NCBI GenBank assembly: GCA_036365455.1
Contig: JAWQUS010000021.1
Span: 21,016,001-21,080,000 of the forward strand
Source: Macrosoma leucophasiata
Taxonomy: Eukaryota; Arthropoda; Insecta; Lepidoptera; Hedylidae
Direction: 5' to 3'
DNA length: 64,000 nt
Positions 1-11,999 of the stretch are shown in pieces. The position numbers were made by a program, and so were the translations under genes. Below the pieces are notes generated by a model. The model saw nothing but the letters and a program-made list of their open reading frames with translations. It did not search any database and was not told where the DNA came from. Within the stretch, counting starts at the first letter, position 1; each line of letters begins with the position of its first letter.

Positions 1-823
1 CAACCATAACACTACAAAGCCTTTCAATGGACTTAGTTTTTCCACTCTAACCTCAATGTAATCGTAACGAGGATGTTTATATGAACAGGTTCTTACGATA
101 CTTCTTCAAAATGTGTCTCACCAATCAAGTGATATTTGCTGGCGAGGTGTCCCCCTAAACCCCTTTGACTTGAGTTGTCGGGTGATAAATCGCCTTATTT
201 ATCGCAAACAAGCGTTTATTGACTCGATGTAACACGAAGCCCAGTCCGTACTGTATCAGAAAACAGAAAACAAAATGTTGAAGGTCAGAATATTATAGGT
301 AATACGAGCGAGAGTGTGTGAAGCTTGCAAAAAATTCTTGCAATTAATACAAATTAATACTGTTAAATCAGACACAGCAGAATGGCATTAACTATAGATG
401 ATCAATACTGTCCATCTTCTACCAATGAAAGTATTCAAATAACAAGATCCTTATTATAAATTCCTATCACAAACACATATTGTGGAAATCCACCAGCATC
501 GGCCTTAAAATAGCTCGTCAGCCAACAGGATGCAAATGAAGCATTTAATGCGAGCCAACACACGATAGATACATTTTGACAGACGCGACGTGATCACAAT
601 ACACGCATAATCGCGCCGCTCGCAGCACGCGCGCTTAACGTGATTGCTTTGATGCAAATTACTGTTAGGACCCGTTTGGGCAGCGCGACGTGACGACATG
701 ACGCCCTTACGCGGGATTGTGTAGCATTGGGATTTGTTTTTGTTGCCTGTCATTTTTATCATTATAATGAACCTAAAGAAAAACGCACACGCACAATTGA
801 ACAATCTTACCTTGCCAAATTTC
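1..823. other. AT-rich intergenic DNA, no gene seen
   Basis: No convincing coding frame or splice-bounded exon is visible. There is a short GC-richer patch around 585-720 but no motif I can name. Confidence 0.5.
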
Positions 824-940
824 GACGACCCTGTTAGTCCAGCGGTGTCAGTTAAACGACCGTTTGATTCGTAAGGTCGCGGGTTCGATCCCGGCACTGG
901 GATAAATATTTGTATGGCCTGTAAATGTTTGTTTGTTTGG
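824..940 (+). repeat. tRNA-derived SINE, family D
   Basis: The head resembles a tRNA gene. An A-box-like stretch (TTAGTCCAGCGGTG) is followed about 40 bases later by a B box (GGTTCGATCCC), then a body with AAATATTTGTATGGCC. The same head and body occur at 39743 (+), and reversed at 24243-24416 and 40745-40922, so this is a dispersed family. The tRNA-like region has drifted and is not a functional tRNA gene. Confidence 0.7.
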
Positions 941-1425
941 CCCTACACCCTATCCCCAGTCGCCTAGCGGTGGACCTGCCGTTAGATAGGGACGTGTTGG
1001 GGCCGCGGAGGGGCGGCTGAGAGTCGGTTTGACCCTGACACTCCTGCTGTCCGGGGACCTGTGAGCCCCTGGACGTCCCCTCCACCCGGGCGTCTTGGGA
1101 CGCCTGGTGTTGTGAGTGGTCGGGGCAGGGACCTTCGTGCGTCGGACTAGGGGATGTCCGTCGCCCGAACAGAGAGGTCCCGGGCTGGTTGGCGTGCAGG
1201 TGTTCCGCACGCCACTAGTGTTTGTTGGAGCCGAACGGCTTCGAGGAGGGCTCGGTAACGGGCGACCGCCGGTGAGGTCACGGATATGTGCGATAGTAGC
1301 GTTCCCGTGACTGCCGATCCGCCACTGATGGCGAACGAGTCGGAACACCCAGGGGTTCTTAGTGGATAGATGAATGGCTTTTCCGGAGTCCCACATAATC
1401 CACCACTCTCCCCAAGGTGACGTGA
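941..1425. other. GC-rich block, probably repeat-derived
   Basis: This stretch directly abuts the SINE at 824-940 and is far more GC-rich than its surroundings. Both strands have short open frames, as expected from composition alone. I recognise no protein domain, splice sites or tRNA/rRNA signature. A 3' end or UTR of an unrecognised transposon is the likeliest explanation, but this is inference. Confidence 0.35.
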
Positions 1426-1908
1426 CGATATGACGACGCGAAACGAGGCGCGGAGACGCCCACGCCTCGACGTCGCTGAATAAATAACGCCACCGGAATT
1501 AGGTTTGCGGACGCGACACACGCCGTCAAGTTTACTTGCATTACTTTCGTGATTCCCACTTATTCGCCTCAGCGGTACTCTTTATTTATTTAGGAAAAAA
1601 ATGTAGTGCAATCCACTATCAATTTTCCTATTAAGGCTGCGTACAAAGTAATACGGTATATCACCAGGAATGGAATTCAGAGAATATGTACAAATATTTT
1701 ACTCATGGACAACTATCCATTGTCAAAAAAATGGTTCATTCCCGCTGTTCCGAGTCCCGGCCGTGTGGTGGGACAACGGTACTTTAATTAATTATTCAAA
1801 ATTTAAATTGCAAGTGCTTACTAATTTCCTAAAGATATTTTCATAGAATAAAGAATCCCATCAAAAACGTAAATGTGAAATGAGAACCAAGTTTAATATT
1901 ATTATATA

Positions 1909-2125
1909 CTAGCTGTGCCCGCGACTTCGTCCGCGTGAGAATTTACGAGTATGATTGTTTAGTATCTACCCGGACGAAATCGTGGGCGCAGCTAGTATAA
2001 AAGTAGCCTAAGTTTCTTCTTATTACATAGGCTATCTGTCAGTGAAAGTCCCGTCGAAATCGGTAAAGCCGTTCCCGAGATTAGCTCAACAAACAAACAG
2101 ACAGACAGATAAAAAATGCAAAAAA
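1909..2125 (+). repeat. LINE-tail-like repeat (CTAGCTGTGCCCGCGACTTC type)
   Basis: Begins at the CTAGCTGTGCCCGCGACTTC motif and contains AAAAGTAGCCTAAG, then a conserved tract ending with CCCGAGATTAGC and a run of CAGACAGACAGA. A related body is at 4017-4150. Fragments of this kind are widespread in lepidopteran genomes and are usually assigned to non-LTR elements (recalled knowledge). Confidence 0.6.
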
Positions 2126-4016
2126 AATTTGTTTTGGTATAATATGTAACGTGTATAAGTACGTATACATTTAGTAAAGTAAGCGGTTATTTTTATATTA
2201 TAAACAGACACACCATTTCTACTATATACTCCATTCCTTGGTAACTTCAACTACAATAGAAATGAGATCTAAGGGCACCAACACACAGCTGCGAATTCAC
2301 ATCGATTTGTTTTTTAGTTTTTTTGTAGCCGCCCTAAATGTGTGTCAAACAGTCACCAAGGTCAGTCATGAAATTTATTTATAACAACATAAAATATTTT
2401 GAAACAACTTATGATTCTTTTCACTTAAGATAATGTATTGAAGCCTTTATTTGGAATACGTATACCTACATACACACATACACGTACGAAAATGTTTGCA
2501 TTTGTTTTTTTTTTGTTAATATTTTGTTTGTATCCTCCTTTTATGCCATGCTTTATGACTATAAAGGCAATTCTTTCTATAAAATTTGTACTTTTGTTTG
2601 GAAGCTTTTATAGATCATCATGTGTGAATCATCATCATTAGTTCCGAAAATATTACATACATACGTGTCGAATTGATAGTCTCCTTATTGAGCACCACGT
2701 GACCACGTTATTTGGATTACATTGCGGCGTGTGTATCATTGTAAGCCAAGAGATGATACGATATGGGCACGTGACGAGTGTCGCGGCGACTCGCCACACG
2801 ACAATTAGGCCACACCAATAGTCGCTATCGGATCGCTGCGAGCCGGCAGTCGGCTGTCGACTGTCGGAGTCCTCGTAAATTTTATACTCGGTTTGATTTG
2901 ATCGCGTCCCGGACGATTGGCTGCGGAATACGTGCCGTAAAATTTACGGCCTAAGTACACTGTATTTATGACTGTCTGCATTTCGGCTCTCCCAATTTAT
3001 ATCCCCAGAATTTTATTGTTTGCGGAGTTAATATGTTTAATTAAATTGCTTGTGAAACGCGACGTTACACTCCAAATGGGCTAGGACCAGTTTTGCTGGA
3101 AACTGGAGCTCTTTTGTGTGATTACAGCACACTTCCAATTTCAACTAGCTTTTAATGGTGAATTATTGAACAGCTGTTTTCTTGTTGGACAAAATTGTTG
3201 TTGTTATATTGTTTTAATTAAACTTTAAATTGATAAACAAAGAACGTGATAGAGCGTTATTTGTGTTATGTAGTTCAAATGTGCTATTTCCATAATACTT
3301 AAGAAAGAATAGAAAATTATGAATAGCTACGTCAGATGCAATTCAGCAGATGCTTATGCTCACATAGTAATAAATTAAGTCATTCTCCAAAAAAAGTCAC
3401 TACGAATATTTCAAAAGATGCCTCTATCTTCATCAATCGCACAACCGCACGTATATAATCACTTGACATGTTTAAATTAAAAAAACGTTGTGCCCATGTC
3501 AGATGACAAAGGCGCCTGAGGCATTGTTCGTGGAGTGGCCGTCTCCGCCGCGTTTCGTATCCGTCACCGCACTCTCTAATGGAGCTGTCGTTGTCAAGGC
3601 ACGCGGGCGAGTGCGGGGGCGAGGGCGGGGGTGAGGGAGGGGGAGGGGGATGGGGGGAGACACAAGCTTCTTCATGCGTAAAATAATAGAGCGACCGCGA
3701 GGTAATCGCGACATCACTTCGTTGCCACAGTCGGAATACATCCAGTACTGCAACTCAATGTTAGGGAGTCACAAAGACAAAACGTGTCTTTGATGAATTA
3801 AAATGTCTTCAAAAATAGTGTTACACAGATCCTGTACGTAGGTGCACAGGTAGGCATTGATAGATTGCTTAAGTAAACTACATATAAAAGTAAATTGTTT
3901 TCGTAAGTTTTTCTTTTCATTATATTCGAAATCCTTCTAATGTTATCTATATATTACTAGCAGGTAATACGTACAATCGTGTTGTATGATTAATTGTTGT
4001 AGTTTCAACGAGTTTA
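2126..4016. other. Intergenic DNA with GC-rich patches
   Basis: No supported gene. A GC-richer block at about 2690-2960 contains CACGTG-like sites and the dyad CGGCTGTCGACTGTCGG, and a G-rich patch lies at 3600-3665. These may be conserved noncoding or promoter DNA, but nothing decisive is visible. Confidence 0.35.
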
Positions 4017-4150
4017 TGTAGTATAAAAGTAGCCTAAGTATTTCCTTAACTTACTCCTTACATAAGCTATCTGCCAATGAAACTTCCGTCGAAATCCGTT
4101 AACCCATTCCCGAGATTAGCCTCGCCAAAAAGACAGACAGAAAAAATTGT
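4017..4150 (+). repeat. LINE-tail-like repeat fragment
   Basis: Shares AAAAGTAGCCTAAGT, the CGAAATCCGTTAACCCATTC region and CCCGAGATTAGC with the repeat at 1909-2125, but lacks its GC-rich head. Confidence 0.55.
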
Positions 4151-4295
4151 AGAAAATGTTGTTTTGGTATATGTACCGTGTATACATACATATGTATGTA
4201 TATATGTATATGCATTTGCATTTAATAAAAAGCGGTATCTAGGGATATATTATTGAGAAAATGCATATATGTATATTAATATTTTTGAATGGACT

Positions 4296-4470
4296 TATGT
4301 AGGCGGCTCGTCTTGAGACGGCGCTAGTCTACTTCATCGGGGAAAAGGCGAGGGCACAGAGCTCTCAGTTTAAATAAATTTACACAACTGCCTAATGCAG
4401 ACCGCTGCGGGTCCGATCTTCATCTTAGAGCGTTGTGGGGTTTGTATTAACATGAAAGAAAGAACGAAAG
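4296..4470 (+). repeat. Dispersed repeat, family E
   Basis: The stretch containing GAGACGGCGCTAGTCTACTT recurs at 52244-52350 with the same order (…GAGACGGCACTAGTCTACTT…). A pair of matching segments 48 kb apart supports a dispersed repeat of unknown class. Confidence 0.5.
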
Positions 4471-4813
4471 TATTGCCTCTATTAGGACAGTCTTGAGGCA
4501 TGCCCTTCCCCCAAGAAAAAATAGAACAAAGTGTATACAAAAAAAAGAAACAAATACAAAAATAGATCGGTACCCAAAAAAAAATAATTATAAACCCATT
4601 TAAATCTGATGATTAATATAATTACATTAAAAGTACTTACAGAGCAAATTTTTGGAAATGTCTCATGGTTGCACCAAATCGATTTCAGTTTAGCATTGTT
4701 GCAACATGCTACAGATACATGAGAAAAACTTTATTACATTAAAAAATCTATTAAAGTCTACTTCTACAATCTGTGACGCAACGCGGCGCGGTGCGTCGCG
4801 CCGGCTCTCACGT

Positions 4814-4841
4814 CGCGAGCCGCGAGCCGCGAGCCGCGAGC
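4814..4841 (+). repeat. 7-bp tandem repeat (CGCGAGC)x4
   Basis: Four exact head-to-tail copies of CGCGAGC in a GC-rich island (about 4772-4850) inside AT-rich DNA. The island could be a promoter or an untranslated exon, but there is no further support. Confidence 0.75.
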
Positions 4842-5384
4842 CGCGCTCAAAGGGAGTCAGTTGAAGACGACATGTGTTTTCATGTCCCTAGAGATGTTGT
4901 TGAGTACATCACTCGCGTTGTATGAATAAACTATTACCGTCCGTATTTTTTATAGTATGCAAACACGTGACAAATACGCGTACATACTCGTAATACTGAC
5001 TATAAATACTGTTAAGAATACAAAAAACTAATTTCTTAGCAAACAGTGCCATCTAACAACACGTAGTAAAGATATTAACCATTACAAGATTCAAACCGTT
5101 ACCGTTCAACCCCGTTAGGGACCTGGCGTGAAGATACATACATACATACAAAGATTCAATAAAGCCTAGCAATAACACAAAACTAAATCGGATGGCGGTA
5201 GTTGACAACAAGCAGGCCAACCTTAATAATATTGTTTCTATATTTATTTCAAAATTTTGCTCTGAACGTACAACAAAGCATCCATAAAGAATCGCCGTCA
5301 TTTCCAATCCGCACCAACCCTAACAAACATCTAAATAAAAACAATAAATTTAAAAATTAACTCCTGAGGCTAAAGCTGTTATGG
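4842..5384. other. Intergenic DNA; short RTE-tail fragment near 5095-5150
   Basis: The only recognisable item is a fragment with CCCCGTTAGGGACCTGGCGT at about 5112-5131. It matches the end of the RTE-like element at 28440-28475 and is followed by a (CATA)n run. Confidence 0.4.
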
Positions 5385-5460
5385 CTTTGTATTGAAAATA
5401 ACGGAGCTGTACATTACCACCTAACGGGAACATAATAGCGAACACTGCCATATAGGGACA
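5385..5460 (-). repeat. SINE-A fragment
   Basis: Contains diverged versions of the SINE-A segments GTACATTACCACCT and AACACTACCATTTA, in the reverse orientation. Only the middle of the element remains. Confidence 0.45.
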
Positions 5461-5476
5461 GTTACTTTGACATGGA

Positions 5477-5679
5477 CTACGTCCCTACCTACTCATATTT
5501 GAAGTCGGTGCCAAGCCAAATAAAAAATTTTAGAGCGTATTGCACTGCGTTTCAAATAGCCGCATTTGATAGCTTAACATAGTAGGTACCTACTGCAACA
5601 ACACAACATTAGTCCTAACGCGCGGACCGCACTATTGGCTTGGCACTGACTTCAAACCTATGAGTAGGCAGATACGTAG
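5477..5679. mobile_element. Foldback (MITE-like) element
   Basis: The left end (5477-5516) and right end (5637-5679) are imperfect reverse complements. They share ACTCAT…TTTGAAGTCGGTGCCAAGCC and GGCTTGGCACTGACTTCAAA…ATGAGT. The inner arm sequence matches the inner arms of the larger foldback element at 5979-6410, so the two are related. No coding capacity. Confidence 0.65.
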
Positions 5680-5765
5680 CACATTTCAACTACGAAGGTT
5701 CCATCTATAGTCTTCATCATCAGTTCTACTTCATCAAATTGTGCTTTCCGAAAGCAAACATGTAA

Positions 5766-6410
<645 letters not shown>

Positions 6411-6884
6411 TTATTTAATACTTTTTAGTTTAATCTGTTAAATTTGTAAAATCTGACTCTTTTAGCTTTGTGACAATTAGATACCTCATTTAAATTGTTT
6501 AGGTGTGTCGATACAAAATTATTACACGACTATACGAAATCAATGAAAAAATTTAATCCACGAAGGAGTAAATAAGCTGTGTTGTGTTGTTGATGAGTAT
6601 ATGTGTCATTGTCACTTGTTAACATCTTGTAGTCATGCGCATTAGGACTATCTAGAAAATCAGTGGATTCAACGCACTGTATGACAACTCGCCGTCTATT
6701 CTTATTCCTTTAGTCTGAGGTGAAAGTAAGTAAAAAAATGCTCATAAAATAAAAACCGATAGGCCTATCTGAATCAAATTTTAATGGGACCGATTCGAAA
6801 CTATTCCGCATCAAACAAAACAAGAATTACGTAAATCGGTCCAGAAATCTCGGCGAAATTTGCGTACATACATAAAAAAAAAAT

Positions 6885-7165
6885 ATGAATATACCGGCCG
6901 AATTGAGAACCTTCTCGTATTTTGAACACGGTTAAAAAATATGAAAAACCTTTCAAGTGTGCTATGAAATTTTAAGAGTTCCCTCGATTTCTCTAGAATC
7001 TCATCATCATCATATTGACATGGTTACAATGGGACCACCTGTGAGGTATAATACCCTTTCAAACAAAAAAAAAAACCAAATCGGTACAGGCGTTTTCAAA
7101 TTATCGGTACATAAAAAAAAGCCGACGAATTGATAACCTCCTCCTTTTTTCAAAATCGGTTAAAA
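6885..7165 (+). repeat. Decayed dispersed repeat (CCGAATTGAGAACC type)
   Basis: Two diverged copies of a 3' motif (CCGAATTGAGAACCTTCTCG at 6898 and CCGACGAATTGATAACCTCC near 7124) bracket related text. Reverse copies of the motif occur at 30715 and 36260 (GGAGGAGGTTCTCAATTCGT). Probably ends of one transposon family. Confidence 0.5.
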
Positions 7166-7595
7166 ACGCGTTTTTTAAAACTTTGTTCTCAGAGCAAACG
7201 TTGAAATTGGCCCTGAGTTCCAGACTTCATGCTTTCATAAATATGAAATGTTGTTTGTGGGAATAGTATTTTCTGTTCATATAGTCTTGGCAATCTCAGT
7301 TGGCTTATTTTAATTACAGGGTTGTCTTATTAATTGACATGTCTCAGTCCCGGAACACAACAGTAAGATCCCGTTAAGTATGGAAACCGTGATCTTAATA
7401 TCATCTCGAACTCTGAGATCTGTATATTAATAGGGGTCCTAGATGCCAATTACTTTTATTTTATACCGTGTATGTAGTGTATACTCGTACAACTGTGGCA
7501 AAATTACATACCTCTGTCTGCGCAATTGTCGTAAAAAAGGATACATAGTTTTTCTTTCACGTATTAATAAAATTATAAAGAATTTCCAAATAAAG
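7166..7595. other. Intergenic DNA, nothing recognised
   Basis: No open frame, splice-bounded exon or repeat that I can identify. Confidence 0.4.
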
Positions 7596-7599
7596 CAAG

Positions 7600-7740
7600 A
7601 TCAATAGAAATAGAAATAGAAAATATTTTTATTTCGAATAGATCTTTACAGATACTTTCAAAACGTCAAGAAATCATAAAATACCTAGAGTGAATAACCA
7701 TTACATATAGTAAAATCAAAATCATATATTATCAGTTATG
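7600..7740 (+). repeat. Dispersed repeat, reverse copy at 54705-54835
   Basis: The segment running ATTTCGAATAGATCTTTACA … ATAACCATTACATATAGTAA reappears in reverse complement at 54705-54835 with small differences. It looks like the 3' tail of a retroelement. Confidence 0.6.
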
Positions 7741-7764
7741 AGTATTATTTCTCATTTGTTCCAG

Positions 7765-7856
7765 GTGAGAGCCGCCGCCGCGTGACCCGGTCGACCCGAC
7801 CGACCCGACCCACCCGGCCGACCCGGCGAGTGCGGGCCGGTGCGGAACCGACATTA
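7765..7856 (+). other. Possible exon, weak (acceptor-bounded GC-rich patch)
   Basis: A good acceptor (TTTCTCATTTGTTCCAG) ends at 7764. A GC-rich stretch follows, made of short CGACCCGACC-type repeats, and reaches a GT at about 7857. One frame stays open across it (Arg/Thr/Pro-rich), but there is no domain, so this may be an untranslated exon or chance. The GC-rich tract alone could explain the open frame. Confidence 0.18.
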
Positions 7857-7934
7857 GGTACTGCGTGGACCCCGCACCGCGCCAGCAATCCTAAACATTC
7901 GCCAGACAGTCATACTGTCCAGATGAAGAAGACA

Positions 7935-8440
7935 TTTTTGGGGTTCCATAGCCTATAAGGATCCCATGTCCGTCCGTCAGTCTGTCCGCAGCTATGCTCG
8001 TAGAGTATTACAGCTTCCTAGTAGGAAGCTGTAATTTGGCACGAATATGTATATGCATAGTAACTGCGGCCCCTACACGTAAAATGGAACTGTATTTTTT
8101 TCACGCACCTTATTTATGGGGTGTCATTGGATAGGTCTATGAAAATAAAGTGAGTTTGCGAAAAAACTTTTCCGGTCAAGGGAACCATTTGTGAAATGTT
8201 ACACTTTTAAGTGTGATTTTTTATAAAACTTAAGTGCAGTCTTCCAGCCAAACGGTGGTATTTGGACGTATAAAAAAAATAAAATTGATTAGACATATAA
8301 TGAACTTAAAAGGAAAACTCTCAGAGATAAGAAGAATATACAAGTATACGAGTAATAATCGATCTACGTACATAATATACTTGGTAAACGGAACCCTACT
8401 TTGCTCGTGGTCCGACACGCACTTGCCTGGTTTTTATTAC
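7935..8440 (+). repeat. ~500-bp dispersed nonautonomous repeat
   Basis: Starts at GGGGTTCCATAGCCTATAAG and ends GGAACCCTACTTTGCTCGTG…CACGCACTTGCCTGG. Inside are CCGTCCGTCAGTCTGTC, a near-perfect 14-bp-arm palindrome (8007-8035, centred on CTAG) and GGGTGTCATTGGATAGGTC. This arrangement is a familiar lepidopteran repeat (recalled). The short frames crossing it are incidental. Confidence 0.6.
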
Positions 8441-9190
8441 TTATTATTCTCGAGGCAAAGACAGGCGATTATCTACGGAGGCTGGCCTGCCAGATGAGTA
8501 AAGGGATGCGCCTTATAACCGATATGTTAGATTTTCCAAAAAATGAACTGGGTTTCAGTTAACAACTTTATAATATTGATTATTTTTTTTCATATATATT
8601 TGATACGTACTCACTTCAATATACACCACTTAAAATTATTCAACAAATGCTAATGAAAACACAAACGTGGCCAGTTTTTGCTCGCAACGAACGTAGTTGT
8701 TGACCAAAAACTTTTGATAAATTCTTCCAAAAACGTCACTCATTTCCTCAAGGACGTAGCAACAATCTGTTATATCAACATCTCCATCAACAGTTTTCTT
8801 CCTACTATTGACTCGAAAACTGTGCCTATTACCTTGATATACTCGTATATATTAACACCACCTTTAAAATACGGAAGCAATTTCCAAAATCGATATTTCG
8901 ATAAATCCATGTGTTATCGTAACAATTTTTGCATCCCTAGACGGGAATTAGCAGCGTGGCGGGCACCTGGCCGAGCGCGGGGTGAGGAGAGGTCGAAGGG
9001 TGACGGCGAGATCAGTGGTTAGGGTTACCAACTATTTTACCAAATATTAAGTTTGTATTATACAAGATCGAGGAACGCATAAAGGATGATTGAATAGTAT
9101 TTTATTTATTCAAAGATTTAAATCAATATTCATCAAAGTTTTTCGAATAGTTGAAGTATTATATGTAAGTACGTTTTAAAGGCATCACAA
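8441..9190. other. Intergenic DNA, nothing recognised
   Basis: A 114-codon frame at 8678-9022 has no domain, biased composition or splice support, and I regard it as chance. A small GC patch lies at 8950-9020. Confidence 0.4.
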
Positions 9191-9194
9191 AAGC

Positions 9195-9262
9195 TTGGAT
9201 GTTTGGCGCTCCATACTCTCTGCCTACCCCGTAACGTGAGGACTTGGTGTGAAGATACATAC
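9195..9262 (+). repeat. RTE-like tail fragment
   Basis: Reads TGGCGCTCCATACTCTCTGC…GTGAAGATACATACG, a diverged copy of the last 65 bases of the RTE-like element at 28077-28485. Confidence 0.6.
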
Positions 9263-10461
9263 GTATATACATATATACACATACCAACGAAAGAAAAAAA
9301 TCTTAAAAAAAAAAATCATACGATCTTTCCTCTGGTGTTCAAACAATCAGTTCTACTTTTCTTAAAAACATTTTTTCACAACAAACAGTTTTTTACATTC
9401 TTTGATTTTGTTGAACATTAAACAGTAATAGAGGGCGGTGAAAAACAGTAGGTGTAATATGTTTGTAGCGATGGTTTGGTGTTCGGCCGCATGTATTTTT
9501 CTTGTATATTCACTGATTTTTCCATCAAGTTGCTCCTATTGGAACCTTTCCAAGTTGGGATGTGATAATGGCATCGTAGGGGAATTGTGAGAAACCCTCA
9601 AAAATGTATTGACATAGGTATATTGCATCTGTAAATTATTACTTTATGCTACCGAGCTCATGTTGGAAGGCACATCACTCCTTAACTATAAGGTGTTAGG
9701 ACATAATGCTCAAACATGTTGCCAGAATAACTTGACAATGTTTGGATAGAAGTAATAATAATAATAATCGTTTATTTCTATTATCAGCAAAGACAGAGAT
9801 ACAAAATAGGCTTAAAACTAAACGAAGATAGACATGGTTTGCAAGTGGACGTGTAAAGCTGAAAACAAAACATCGGACGCGCCTGAGGACCATAAACTAG
9901 CCATTAAATGGTATATATGTTGTGCACACTATCGAACATAAGTCGTGGACGTGTCCTTGAGCGATCGGACATTCAAGAGTGATCTAGCTCACTCGATGTT
10001 CATACTAATCGGACGCATCCATCAGCCGCGGCTGACGGACGCTTCCGATAATGTCTCCAGTTACATAACGACATTTACACAAAAAATATAAAAATAAAAG
10101 TGTACTGATTTCAAAAACTAGATGAAATCTGTAGTATTAAACGTTATTTTCCAGTTGGAGTATTGCAATTAGCAAATTTCTGAAATCTGTATTTTTTTAA
10201 CAATATGATTGGCAACCCTACCTAGGTGGAGGGAGGAGTAGAGTTGCTGTAAATCACGATCAGGGCGCGACGCGGCTTTTTAAGGTCCCGCTGACAATTA
10301 AGAATGAGAATTTTAAGTGATATATCTCCGGTGATCCGCCTGCAGCACCATGTGCCGTGTGCCCGCTCTGTTCACGTTATTTATGGGGATTGGAGACTCG
10401 TGTGCAGTATTATTCTTTATGTGAATAAATGGCTATCTTGTTACGACATGATCATGATGAC
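9263..10461. other. Intergenic DNA with (AAT)n and inverted GC patches
   Basis: An (ATA)n run followed by CGTTTATTTCTATT at 9755-9785 resembles a reversed retroelement tail. At 9935-10050 the text is rich in CGGAC/GTCCG words in both directions. No gene seen. Confidence 0.35.
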
Positions 10462-10508
10462 ACTCTACAAGAAATAAGCAGTATACAACTGCTTATTTCT
10501 TGTAGAGT
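10462..10508. repeat. Perfect hairpin, 21-bp arms and 5-nt loop
   Basis: The left arm (10462-10482) runs ACTCTACAAGAAATAAGCAG plus T. The right arm (10488-10508) is its exact reverse complement, with loop ATACA between. It immediately precedes a diverged SINE-A copy. Confidence 0.9.
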
Positions 10509-10810
10509 TCTAGGGTTGGAGCTCGAGGATGTAGGCACCACCGTATTACTTATCTATCTGCTACTAAAATTGTAATAATCAAGACTGTCGTGTTCTGGTT
10601 AGTTGGTAATGTGCGGCTGTAATACATAAATATTTTATATGTATGTTACTCTCTTACAGATAATAATATAGATATATTATTATTATCATTTCACGACTGA
10701 CAACTCATCTGCGTTTTATCCACCTATTTTGTTAAGATCTATAGGCTGCAGTATTCACTTACCATGCTTCCCAATGCGATGCTAGTTTTCCTCCATCAAT
10801 ATAAAAAAAG
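10509..10810 (+). repeat. SINE-A, diverged
   Basis: Shows the family order GGAGCTCGAGGATGTAGGCA, CGTGTTCTGGTTAGTTGGTA, CATCTGCGTTTT and CTATAGGCTGCAGTATTCAC, with an AT-rich insertion in the middle (about 10622-10690). Confidence 0.6.
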
Positions 10811-11100
10811 ACTTCAAATACTGCGCTACGAGTTTGTGAGCTTGTATGCATAATAACAACATGCGTTCCCCACAAGATATCAGAAACATAATTTCGTCAA
10901 CGCTTCCAGTGCTTCCATTATTGCTTTGCAATCTATGTATTTTATACGCCTCTCCGGACATTCCGCGACTCCACAGGATCGGTAATTTATTTGAGCACTA
11001 TCAATATAGCTCCTTTATCACAGTATGGTAAACGACAAATCAACTGGACTCAGTTTTCTGTTCAATGGACTTAAAAATAAGAAAAGAAATTATAGTAAAA
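10811..11100. other. Intergenic DNA
   Basis: Nothing recognised. The 61-codon frame here has no support. Confidence 0.4.
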
Positions 11101-11342
11101 ACGTAACTTCACTAGGTAAAGGTATGCATTCAAGCATACGTGCAAACACCCACTATTCGCCGAGTGCGTTTTGGCCCATGTAATAGGTGGCGAGCCTGTT
11201 GACATCTCCGAGCATATTACCAAACTCCGAGATACTGTAAAACTTCCAGAAAATGGAAAAACCCAATAGAACCAGAGATAAAGGATTATACACCGTTATC
11301 TTTGATAGCGGGGCATCGAACCCAGGACCTAGTTGCGGTTAT
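11101..11342 (-). repeat. SINE-B, near full length
   Basis: The reverse complement of the family seen at 24840 and 29026. It starts ACGTAACTTCACTAGGTAAA, continues through GGTGGCGAGCCTGTTGACAT and ATGGAAAAACCCAATAGAAC, and ends at the tRNA-like head GGGCATCGAACCCAGGACC. Confidence 0.75.
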
Positions 11343-11759
11343 TTTTTTCATATTGCTTTGTCCTATTATTACTTGTTCTAGGTTCTTATCTATACTTATA
11401 ATAAAACTGTAGAAGTTTTAATTCTGTACATTGAAAATATTGATAAAATAAATACCAGGGGATGTTACTAGCACTAGTCCGTGTGTTTGTGCACGCTAAT
11501 TTCAGAAACGGCTTATCCGATTTCTGGTTTTCACTAATATATTTGGTAATTTTAGAAATTAAAGAAAAAACGGAAAGTAAAATTTTTGCCTTCGGGCAGG
11601 AAGTAGGTCTGAAAACAGGACCTTAACTCATTTAATACCACAAACATGTAAAATATACTTACAAAAAACAATTCTTTGCTATTAAATTTTGTTTCGTAAC
11701 ACTCGCAAACGTTGTTCTACAAAGAGTGAGTCCGGTGTGGCTGCACCATTACTCCGCAC

Positions 11760-11920
11760 ACACTTGACGCCGCCTCAAAAAGATATTATTTGATTTACTC
11801 CACGGCACGGGAGCAAACTGACAAGCTGTGGAGTGGCTCAGTCGCGCCGCGAGCCGCGCGCGTCGCCGTGCGGCCGGTGAGTGTGTCGCTGTCGCACCGG
11901 TTTACCTCTTCACTGTGTTT
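11760..11920 (+). promoter_or_regulatory. Candidate promoter / untranslated first exon
   Basis: A CpG-rich island in AT-rich DNA. It contains the arthropod initiator-like CTCAGTC at 11837-11843 and a good splice-donor sequence (CCG|GTGAGT) at 11875-11881. It is on the same strand as, and about 28 kb upstream of, the dpr exons, so it could be a 5' exon of that gene. There is no transcript evidence, and the open frames here contain no domain. Confidence 0.25.
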
Positions 11921-11999
11921 TCGCGTGGAGCGAGTCTTTTTAGCTTTGATGTTGCTTACTTACTGGTGTGGCGGCTGCGAACACAGGCTTGTGGTGCGG

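Noticed and set aside
824..900. tRNA gene
   Set aside because: It has A- and B-box-like text but the same tRNA-like head with the same SINE body occurs three more times. No clean cloverleaf was traced.
950..1521. Coding genes in the GC-rich block
   Set aside because: Frames are open on both strands through GC content, with no domain or splice support.
8678..9022. A 114-codon + strand gene
   Set aside because: Composition is ordinary AT-rich intergenic, with no motif and no splice context.
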